5,670 nt of DNA from Planctomycetota bacterium (GTDB lineage Bacteria > Planctomycetota > UBA1135): NCBI GenBank assembly GCA_003501525.1, contig DNPI01000048.1, forward strand, positions 1 through 5,670, in the 5' to 3' direction. The translations under genes were made by a program, and so were the position numbers. Positions within the stretch are counted from its first letter, which is position 1; each line of letters begins with the position of its first letter. Under the pieces are notes generated by a model. The model saw nothing but the letters and a program-made list of their open reading frames with translations. It had not been told where the DNA came from and did no database searches. Positions 1 through 5,429 of this stretch are shown here, piece by piece.

Positions 1-1
1 T

Positions 2-364
2 GCCATAGAAGGAATGGAGGCGCTGAGGCCGGGAAATGCTGATGCTCAGCGTTTCAAGATACGCTTGGATAGTTGGAATGCCTCTTTACGCGAGGGCGCG
101 ACAGTGGCCGCTCGTCAGTGGCTTGCCGCGCACTCAAGCGAACCTGATTCAGTGCGAGACTCGGTGAAAAGCAATCTGGCCTTCTTGGAAAGGGAACAGG
201 ACCGCCGCAAAAAAGTTTTAGACTCGTCCCTGAAGTCCAGGGCTTCATTTTGGGCCGCGCTCTTTCTTTTGGCGAGCCTCGGAAAAGTTGCAGTCTATTT
301 GTTTTTTCGCTGGTTTCCCTTAGAGGATGTCCATGATGCCGGAGCCACCGGCTTGATCGACTAA
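2..364 (+). CDS. C-terminal part of an unidentified protein with one C-terminal transmembrane helix (5' end off the window)
   Basis: The frame is open from base 2 with no stop before it, so this is probably the last 120 residues of a longer protein. An ATG at 14 is possible, but the AAGGA before it touches the start codon, which is poor spacing for a ribosome site. The visible part begins with a TPR-like phrase (MEALRPGNADAQR). A charged, helical stretch follows (about partial residues 50-80, with LEREQDRRKKVL). One hydrophobic helix follows at about residues 82-104 (ASFWAALFLLASLGKVAVYLFF), flanked by Lys/Arg, then a short tail ending GLID. This suggests a mostly soluble domain anchored by a C-terminal helix. 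The TPR suggestion is weak, and I do not recognise the family. The last 45 bp overlap the 3' end of the opposing HEAT-repeat gene. No function is assigned. Confidence 0.6.
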   Translation, partial: AIEGMEALRPGNADAQRFKIRLDSWNASLREGATVAARQWLAAHSSEPDSVRDSVKSNLAFLEREQDRRKKVLDSSLKSRASFWAALFLLASLGKVAVYLFFRWFPLEDVHDAGATGLID

Positions 365-2344
365 GGTGTCCACTGCAGCTCGGTAATTTAGGTCTTGCCC
401 AATTTTGGAGTTCCACGGAAGACTTTCCTTGTCCGCGACCATTCCAAGGGCAACTGCAGCAAAAGCGCGTCCTAGGTCAGTTAGCTTATCGTTTTGAAGA
501 GTGGCAATTAGAGGGTTAACCGAACGTGTGTCTCCGATGAATCCGAGCGCGGTGGCTGTGGCAGAGAGAACCGCGAGGCGAGGCTTGCCTCCGTCTGGAG
601 GAACCATAATTTCCAAGAGAGTGTTGACCACGCTTCTGTCTTTCATTAAGCCTAGGGCGATGGAAGCTTGGCGCAGTAGATCGGGTCGGCGAGTACTTTC
701 TTTTACGATTTTTGTGACGTAATCCTTGTGTTCGCGTGCGCCCATAAGACCAAGCGCCACGCAGGCATATCCTCTGTATCCATCGTCCCGGACTTTGTCT
801 AAGGATGCCCTGATACCTTCCTTCGCAGCTTCATTTTTCATGAGGCCAAGAGAAACGGCATAGCATGCTTTAGGGGAGGGAGATTTTTCCTTGTTGAAAC
901 TTTCTTCAACTGCGCGGAAGGCAACAGGGTTTACCTGACCTCCGCGTTCTTGCACGAGGAACGACATTACACCGAGAGCCATGCCGCACCACGGGCGATA
1001 GCCAGTGCCGGCTTTGCGAACGTTCTCGACAAGGTAGCGAGTGACATCCTGTCGCATGGGGTCGGAGTCATCCACTGAGGCACCCAAGTAGGCTAGGGAG
1101 ATAGCAGTGAAGTTTTGCTCTTGCTTATTACGTGCTTTATCACCCAGCTTGGTCAGAGTGTCAAAGACCTTCTTTGCCGAAGGAGATTCTGAGCCATGGG
1201 TGATTACGCCAAGTGCCTGGACGCAGGATTGCCGAACTTCGTTCTTTGTCTTTTTCGTGCTCAATAGCGCGAGGAAGTCACTGATGGCTTTTTCTCTAAG
1301 CGGGAAGGTTGGCTCCGCGTTTTTTAGTAGCTTGGCGATTGCTGTCGGGCAATGTGCTCTGACGAGCGGGTCCTTTTCGTCGTCCTGGAGAAATTCCAGA
1401 AGGTTTGTGGCTAACGCTGTGGGGTCTGCTGGTTCCATTAGCCCCAAGGAGACGGCGCAAGCCACCCGGACATCTTTTAGGGCTGAGGTGTCAGTCGACA
1501 GCGTTTCCCAGAGTCGATTCCCGATCTTCTGTTTTACTTCAGCGTCTTCTGTAGCGTTAGCGACGAGGCCCATGCCGAAAGCAGCGAATGCGCGGTTCCT
1601 GAGGGGAACGCCGCCGGGCTTTCCAACCAATTTTCGGCCGGCTTCGTTGTCGGCGAGTAGGTTCATTAAATCGTCAAGGGCTTCGGCCTGCTGGAGAATG
1701 CCGAGTGAAACCGCGGCAGTTTCGGAGACCTCTTGGTCGCCAGTGGAATGGCGTTTTTGGAAGGCGCTGGCTACTTGTGCAGGGTCCATCCCAACTTTGG
1801 CGAGAGCGACCATGCATGCAGTTGCAATATCGCGCTGATCCTCTTTTGCGAGGGCATCTGTCAGGGCAGGGAGAATGGAACCTCTAATTTGCGAGGGGGT
1901 AGGGGCAAAAGTGTTGTTCTTTGGAGCATTTGCGCCCAATCCGAGAAGAATATCGCCTTCGCCAGTGGAGCTGTCACCGCTGTGCACCTTAGCTTTTAGA
2001 TTGAGATAAGGTTCTTTGTTGAATTCCCACCAGAATTCCCATGTGGTTAGGTCGGGGCCGACTTGTGCTCCTGCAGTGGTAGGGGTCGTTTGTGTTTTCG
2101 GCTGTGCTGCTGGGGTGGGAGTGTTGGGAGTATTGGGAGTCGACGGAGTTGCTGGGGTTGGTGTCCCAGGTGTAGAAGGAGTCGACGGAGTGGAGGGGGT
2201 TGCCGGGGTTGCTGGGGTCGCTGCTCCACCACCTGCGGGAGGTACGGTGTCTCCTGGGCCTCGATAAGTTCCGCCGTGGGCGGAAAGAGGCGATGAAAGC
2301 AACAAGGTTGCAAGAATCGAGAAGGAAAGCAGTGTTTTATTCAT
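320..2344 (-). CDS. Exported HEAT-repeat protein with Thr-Pro-rich linker
   Basis: This is a 674-residue protein read from the ATG at 2344. An upstream in-frame ATG at 2365 exists. The 2344 start is preferred because it has AGGGGA 8 nt upstream and gives a clean signal peptide: MNKT, hydrophobic core to about residue 18, likely signal peptidase I cleavage after SPLSA (residue 22). After HGGTYRGPGDTVPP comes a low-complexity Thr-Pro linker (about 41-97), then the motif WEFWWEFNKEPYLNL (102-116). From about 150 to 665 there are roughly 13 HEAT-like helical repeats, recognisable by helix A phrases such as AVSLGLM, VALGLM and AVALGMV. The tail ends GGSGIMDIL. HEAT repeats form curved solenoids that bind other proteins, and no catalytic motif is visible. 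All seven cysteines (177, 296, 332, 374, 453, 494, 528) lie in repeat helix A. The architecture recalls planctomycete secreted HEAT proteins (from memory). The likely role is a binding scaffold in the periplasm or cell surface; the partner is unknown. Confidence 0.9.
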   Translation of the reverse strand: MNKTLLSFSILATLLLSSPLSAHGGTYRGPGDTVPPAGGGAATPATPATPSTPSTPSTPGTPTPATPSTPNTPNTPTPAAQPKTQTTPTTAGAQVGPDLTTWEFWWEFNKEPYLNLKAKVHSGDSSTGEGDILLGLGANAPKNNTFAPTPSQIRGSILPALTDALAKEDQRDIATACMVALAKVGMDPAQVASAFQKRHSTGDQEVSETAAVSLGILQQAEALDDLMNLLADNEAGRKLVGKPGGVPLRNRAFAAFGMGLVANATEDAEVKQKIGNRLWETLSTDTSALKDVRVACAVSLGLMEPADPTALATNLLEFLQDDEKDPLVRAHCPTAIAKLLKNAEPTFPLREKAISDFLALLSTKKTKNEVRQSCVQALGVITHGSESPSAKKVFDTLTKLGDKARNKQEQNFTAISLAYLGASVDDSDPMRQDVTRYLVENVRKAGTGYRPWCGMALGVMSFLVQERGGQVNPVAFRAVEESFNKEKSPSPKACYAVSLGLMKNEAAKEGIRASLDKVRDDGYRGYACVALGLMGAREHKDYVTKIVKESTRRPDLLRQASIALGLMKDRSVVNTLLEIMVPPDGGKPRLAVLSATATALGFIGDTRSVNPLIATLQNDKLTDLGRAFAAVALGMVADKESLPWNSKIGQDLNYRAAVDTLVDQAGGSGIMDIL
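2111..2218 (-). repeat. Low-complexity Thr-Pro codon repeat in the HEAT-repeat gene
   Basis: This stretch encodes residues 43-78 of the HEAT-repeat protein, a run of TP, ATP, STP and NTP units. At DNA level the plus strand is strongly G/T-rich. The 14-bp word GGAGTCGACGGAGT occurs twice (2136-2149 and 2178-2191), as expected for a tract that expands and shrinks by slippage or recombination. The protein segment should be an extended, disordered spacer between the signal peptide and the folded domain. Confidence 0.8.
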
Positions 2345-2352
2345 ATTTTTGT

Positions 2353-2358
2353 TCCCCT
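2353..2358 (-). promoter_or_regulatory. Ribosome binding site of the HEAT-repeat gene
   Basis: AGGGGA on the minus strand lies 8 nt before the ATG at 2344. It favours that start over the upstream in-frame ATG at 2365, which would put seven extra polar and charged residues before the signal peptide. Confidence 0.7.
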
Positions 2359-2375
2359 GGAGCAAAATAAGCGTG

Positions 2376-2396
2376 AAACGCGTTTTGATTGTACCA
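2376..2396 (-). promoter_or_regulatory. Candidate extended -10 promoter with overlapping palindrome
   Basis: On the minus strand, TGGTACAAT (2396 down to 2388) matches an extended -10 element (TG, one base, then TACAAT, five of six bases of TATAAT). No good -35 is seen at normal spacing, which is tolerated in extended -10 promoters. Transcription would start near 2380-2382, giving a leader of about 37 nt before the HEAT-repeat ATG. The perfect 10-bp palindrome AAACGCGTTT (2376-2385) covers that start point, a typical place for a repressor to block initiation. The promoter match and the operator role are inferences; the palindrome is seen directly. Confidence 0.35.
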
Positions 2397-2506
2397 ACTC
2401 AAAAGTTCAGAGCCCTTTCTTCTTATGTTCTTTCTATGAAGTGGGATAGACAAGGTTTTTAAAATTTCCCCTGAAAGTTCTGTTGGGGCCATAATAGAGA
2501 AGACTT

Positions 2507-3871
2507 ATGGCTCGATTTTTTGCCGTTTTTAGTCGGAATATTCTCTTTCTGACAGTATCGGGGCCAGTTTTTGCTGGCCAGGACCCAAGTTATCGCTGGG
2601 ATCCAATTGCTTATGAACCGTTTGGTGGAAGCATTAGCCGCGCTACAGCCTGTGAGCTTATTTCTAGTAGCAGTTTCCCCACCCGGGCGGTCGTGGGCGA
2701 TGCGATGCTGGTGAATGGGGATTTCCACGCTTTTCTTCACGATGGCTCCTCGATGATAGACCTGGGGACACTTGGCGGACCTTCTAGTGGAGCCGAGAGT
2801 ATTAATGTGTTTGGCCAAGTTGTTGGCTTTGCCGATTTCGTGTCAGCTAATGGTTCCATTGAACCTCGTGCGTTTCTCTGGGAATCCGGATTTGGCATGA
2901 TCGATTTGGGGCATCTAGGTGGGGGCAGGAGCTGGGCAACTGGAATAGATGTCTATGGAGAATCTGTTTGCGGCATGAGCTACACGGCTGCCGGCGAATT
3001 GCATGCTTTTTGGCGTAATCCGACTTCAGGGGCTCTGATTGATTGCGGAACTCTTCCTGGCGGAAACTCTAGTCGGGCTAATGCGGTGAATGGTTCTGTG
3101 GTAGTTGGCTCGTCATCTTCCGGAATAGGGACGAGGGCTTTTCAATGGAATCCGACAACGGGCATGTCGGATTTGGGAACTCTGGGTGGATCGATGAGTG
3201 CTGCTACAGGGATTTCAATCAACGGTTTCGTTTGTGGCTGGTCTCAGAACTCAGCGGGCCAAATAAGGCCCTTTACTTGGGGTGCAGTGTCAGGGATGAC
3301 TGATTGCGGAAGTTTGGGCGGGAGCTGGGGGCTTGCGATGAGCGTGAATAATTCTCGACAGGTCGTCGGAGCCTCGGAAACCGCTGCTGGAAATCTCCAT
3401 GCGTTTCTCTGGGATTCAACTTCTTCGACCATGTACGACCTGAATGATTGGATTAATCCGTCGTTGGGATGGGAGCTCCAGGAAGCTAACCACATTACTG
3501 ATTTGGGTTTTATTGCTGGTACGGGGCTTTACAACGGTCAGACGCGAGCTTTCCTCCTCCGGCCTTTCAAGATGTCTGCGATTGGATCGGCTTCGCATGT
3601 CAATACGTTTACAGCACTCCATACCAATCCAGGCGAAAAGGTTTGGTTTGCTTGGTCCTTGTCAGAGGGGTCTTGGCCGGTGCCGGGTTTCCCGAACTTG
3701 AATCTAGGCCTTAATCAGCCGCAGTTAGTTGGTTCCGCTGTGGATAGCGGGGGGAAAGCGGTTTTACAGCGATGGGTCCCTCCGGGGGCGCAGGGGAAAA
3801 CCGTATATTTCCAGGCAACATCACCGCACAAGAATCTCGTTAGCCCGATTTACCAGAAATATTTTTGGTAA
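2507..3871 (+). CDS. Exported HAF-repeat protein
   Basis: A 454-residue protein with a signal peptide (MARFF, hydrophobic 11-22, likely cleavage after PVFA at 23). The body consists of HAF repeats, the known extracellular repeat family with consensus HAFLW...G.M.DLGTLGG..S.A..IN..G.VVG. Units begin at residues 74, 121, 166, 210, 254 and 298, with a partial one at 347, at a spacing of 44-49. Clear examples are HAFLHDGSSMIDLGTLGG and RAFQWNPTTGMSDLGTLGG. From about 356 to the end a separate domain follows, containing NTFTALHTNPGEKVWFAW, VGSAVDSGGKA and GKTVYFQATS. It resembles a small beta-rich C-terminal domain common in secreted planctomycete proteins (from memory). Units 3 and 5 have DCG in place of DLG, and the ends of units 2 and 4 have VCG. 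No catalytic motif is visible. The protein is expected to be secreted or surface-bound; its function is unknown, as for the family. Confidence 0.9.
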   Translation: MARFFAVFSRNILFLTVSGPVFAGQDPSYRWDPIAYEPFGGSISRATACELISSSSFPTRAVVGDAMLVNGDFHAFLHDGSSMIDLGTLGGPSSGAESINVFGQVVGFADFVSANGSIEPRAFLWESGFGMIDLGHLGGGRSWATGIDVYGESVCGMSYTAAGELHAFWRNPTSGALIDCGTLPGGNSSRANAVNGSVVVGSSSSGIGTRAFQWNPTTGMSDLGTLGGSMSAATGISINGFVCGWSQNSAGQIRPFTWGAVSGMTDCGSLGGSWGLAMSVNNSRQVVGASETAAGNLHAFLWDSTSSTMYDLNDWINPSLGWELQEANHITDLGFIAGTGLYNGQTRAFLLRPFKMSAIGSASHVNTFTALHTNPGEKVWFAWSLSEGSWPVPGFPNLNLGLNQPQLVGSAVDSGGKAVLQRWVPPGAQGKTVYFQATSPHKNLVSPIYQKYFW

Positions 3872-4163
3872 CGAAGAAGAAGGCGAGGGTAAATCCCCAG
3901 AGGAGACTATTCGCAGCTACGGTGAGCCATTCGACAATATCGGGAAGTCGACTTCCTAGTTGGAATTGTTCCCAAATGTAGAGCGCTGGGAATCCGAGGA
4001 TGTTGACCAATGTCGTCCCTGCGGCTTCAAACCAAGGCGTTTCTCCGGACGGATTGTCGAATCCGGATAGTGCGGTCAAGGATGCGAGAATAGCAGTCAT
4101 CAACACAATGAAGTGAGCTGCCGAAAGGAAAAGACCTGAGCAGAGAAGAGTTCGTGGAATCAT
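3840..4163 (-). CDS. Small hypothetical membrane protein with three predicted transmembrane helices
   Basis: Read from the ATG at 4163, this is a 107-residue protein beginning MIPRTLLCSG. Hydrophobic segments lie at about 5-30, 47-66 and 76-98, with a short loop holding DNPSGETPWFE and a Lys-rich end (TKNISGKSG). An upstream in-frame ATG at 4241 would add 26 polar residues and overlap the opposing PLP-enzyme gene. Neither start has a clear Shine-Dalgarno site, so the start is uncertain. A 6-bp-arm hairpin (4169-4185) sits just upstream of the 4163 ATG. The 3' end overlaps the HAF gene by 32 bp tail to tail. I do not recognise the family. The hydrophobic pattern and length make a real inner-membrane protein likely, but homology evidence is lacking. 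Confidence 0.6.
   Translation of the reverse strand: MIPRTLLCSGLFLSAAHFIVLMTAILASLTALSGFDNPSGETPWFEAAGTTLVNILGFPALYIWEQFQLGSRLPDIVEWLTVAANSLLWGFTLAFFFVTKNISGKSG
3850..3871. repeat. 22-bp near-perfect palindrome across the convergent gene overlap
   Basis: The arms TTACCAGAAAT (3850-3860) and ATTTTTGGTAA (3861-3871) are reverse complements apart from one base, which forms a G-U pair in the rightward RNA. That RNA can fold a 9-bp stem with a 4-nt ATAT loop. The right arm contains the TAA stop of the HAF gene, and the whole element lies within the overlap with the membrane-protein gene. No T run follows on either strand, so it is not a classic intrinsic terminator. It might still end or protect both transcripts. 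Confidence 0.5.
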
Positions 4164-4168
4164 TTTTT

Positions 4169-4185
4169 TGCCGGTCTGGCCGGCA
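4169..4185. repeat. Inverted repeat in the short divergent gap
   Basis: TGCCGG (4169-4174), the 5-nt loop TCTGG, and CCGGCA (4180-4185) form a perfect 6-bp-arm hairpin. It lies in the 54-bp gap between the membrane-protein gene and the PLP-enzyme gene, 5 nt before the leftward ATG at 4163. In the leftward mRNA it would occupy the ribosome-binding position. As DNA it could be an operator for the divergent pair. It is followed by A, not T, residues on the minus strand, so it is not a terminator. Confidence 0.4.
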
Positions 4186-4217
4186 CTGATTTTAGTTACC
4201 AGCGGTAAGATGCCGGC

Positions 4218-5417
4218 GTGAATCCTAAATTGCGAGAACATTGGACTTTAGATTCGGATTTTATTTTCTTAAATCACGGGTCTTTTGGAGCGGTCCCCTC
4301 AGAAGTGCAGGCTTATCGGTCTAGTCTCTGTAAGGAGATGGAAGCCCAGCCAGTGCGCTTCCTCGCGCGAGAGTTGCCCGCGGTTCTGGATGAAAATAGG
4401 GCGGCTTTGGCTGCTTTTGTTGGTTGTGCTCAAAGTGATTTAGCCTTAGTGCCCAATGCGACTTATGGCATTAACTCAGTCCTTGGTTCTTATCCCCTGA
4501 GCCCTGGAGATCGCTTGCTCGTTACGGATCACGAATACAACGCATGCCGCAATGCCCTTGATGCGGTGGCACAGGACAAAGGCGCTGCAGTTGATGTAGT
4601 GGAGTTGCCGCTTGCTCCGTCATCTGCGGAGGAGGTGGTGGACCTTGTCTTGGATGCGGTTCGGGCTGAAACGAAACTTGCGCTTGTGGACCACATAACT
4701 TCCGGCTCTGCGCTGTTGTTGCCTGCAAAGGAAATAATTGAAGGCCTACATGGCAAGGGTGTCCATGTTTTAATCGATGGAGCGCATGGCCCTGGCCATG
4801 TGCCGCTCAACATGGAAGCGCTTGGTGCCGATTTTTACACAGGAAATTGTCATAAATGGATGGGGACGCCGAGAGGGTGCGCTTTTCTTTTTGTGCGTCC
4901 TGAACACCAGGATTGGCTGAAGCCAGCTGTTGTTTCTCACGGGAGAAACGCTCCGTTGGTGGATGGGAGAACTCGATTCCAGGAGGAGTTTGAGTGGGGC
5001 GGAACTACTGACCCCACGCCCTGGATGTGCATTAAGGTGGCCATCGATGTTATGGGAAGTATGGTTGCAGGTGGTTGGCCCGAAATCATGGAAAGAAACA
5101 GAGCCCTAGCGCGGGAAGTTCGTGATTTCTTGGCGACGGCTTTCAGTGGGCAGGATGGTGTGTCCGATTTACTCCTCCCTTCAATGGTTTCGTTTCGGTT
5201 GCCTGATGGAAAGTCAGAGGATTTGCACCTGAAACTGGTTGATGCAGGATTCGAAGTTCCTGTGATGTCGTGGCCTCCCAATATTTCGCCGGTGTCCACC
5301 GTGCCGGGTGGCGAATCAGGCAGGGTGCTTAGAGTCTCATGCCAGCTCTATAACGATTTCTCTGACTATGAGCGTTTGATGGAAGTCTTGCCGAGTCTCG
5401 TCGATGCCCCCCTGTAG
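4218..5417 (+). CDS. PLP-dependent aminotransferase class V-fold protein, isopenicillin N epimerase-like
   Basis: A 399-residue, full-length fold-type I PLP enzyme. The start is GTG at 4218: an in-frame TAA at 4206 rules out anything further upstream, and the family N-terminus (FIFLNHGSFGAVP, 15-27) follows directly. Visible hallmarks are the QPVRFLARELP segment (44-54), NAT (80-82, phosphate region), DHEYNA (104-109), VDHITSGSA (157-165) and DGAHGPGH (187-194). In the last of these, Asp187 should contact the pyridine nitrogen. NCHKW follows with Lys213 as the PLP Schiff-base lysine, then EWGGTTDPTPW (259-269) and RVSCQLYND near the C-terminus. The arrangement matches proteins annotated as isopenicillin N epimerase or cysteine desulfurase-like. 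That name is often an over-call: no beta-lactam genes are nearby, so the substrate is unknown. It is cytoplasmic and probably co-transcribed with the HD-domain gene 12 nt downstream. Confidence 0.92.
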   Translation: MNPKLREHWTLDSDFIFLNHGSFGAVPSEVQAYRSSLCKEMEAQPVRFLARELPAVLDENRAALAAFVGCAQSDLALVPNATYGINSVLGSYPLSPGDRLLVTDHEYNACRNALDAVAQDKGAAVDVVELPLAPSSAEEVVDLVLDAVRAETKLALVDHITSGSALLLPAKEIIEGLHGKGVHVLIDGAHGPGHVPLNMEALGADFYTGNCHKWMGTPRGCAFLFVRPEHQDWLKPAVVSHGRNAPLVDGRTRFQEEFEWGGTTDPTPWMCIKVAIDVMGSMVAGGWPEIMERNRALAREVRDFLATAFSGQDGVSDLLLPSMVSFRLPDGKSEDLHLKLVDAGFEVPVMSWPPNISPVSTVPGGESGRVLRVSCQLYNDFSDYERLMEVLPSLVDAPL

Positions 5418-5422
5418 TATTT

Positions 5423-5429
5423 AGGGGAG
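5423..5429 (+). promoter_or_regulatory. Ribosome binding site of the HD-domain gene, with very short spacing
   Basis: AGGGGAG touches the ATG at 5430. The core matches well, but the spacing (about 2 nt from the G run) is shorter than usual. An in-frame TAG at 5415 leaves no other upstream start. The 12-nt gap after the PLP-enzyme stop suggests translational coupling. Confidence 0.5.

Larger units (their letters stand above)
2345..2506. other. Divergent intergenic region between the two exported-protein genes
   Basis: These 162 bp separate the starts of the HEAT-repeat gene (leftward) and the HAF-repeat gene (rightward). The left part holds the ribosome site, palindrome and candidate promoter of the HEAT gene. 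For the rightward gene I find no convincing -35/-10 pair. CATAAT at 2490-2495 is too close to the ATG to be its only promoter. A weak AGAGAAGA (2496-2503) is the likely ribosome site for the HAF gene. No RNA gene or terminator hairpin with a T run is visible. Confidence 0.6.

Noticed and set aside
54..416. 120-codon minus-strand frame
   Set aside because: It covers the ends of two better supported genes, has no recognisable features and is Arg/Pro/Ser-rich in shadow style.
1107..1838. 243-codon open frame on the plus strand
   Set aside because: Antisense to the HEAT-repeat gene, whose repeats are unmistakable. The translation is Ser/Arg/Ala-rich with no domain and no ribosome site; it is a shadow frame.
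2016..2267. Plus-strand frame with a Val-Gly-rich, elastin-like translation
   Set aside because: It is the complement of the Thr-Pro linker codons, so its repetition comes from the real gene on the other strand.
2468..2488. CCCC...GGGG inverted pair upstream of the HAF gene
   Set aside because: Only four pairs with a long loop; too weak to call a regulatory hairpin.
2459..2818. 119-codon minus-strand frame over the start of the HAF gene
   Set aside because: Antisense to a clear signal peptide and first repeat; no domain or start signal.
4529..4813. 94-codon minus-strand frame inside the PLP-enzyme gene
   Set aside because: Antisense to conserved enzyme motifs; Ser/Thr-rich shadow translation.
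5415..5429. Possible stop-codon readthrough joining the PLP enzyme to the HD protein
   Set aside because: The two genes are in the same frame with only TAG between them, but the HD gene has its own ATG and ribosome site and each protein has a natural family end. Fusion is unnecessary.
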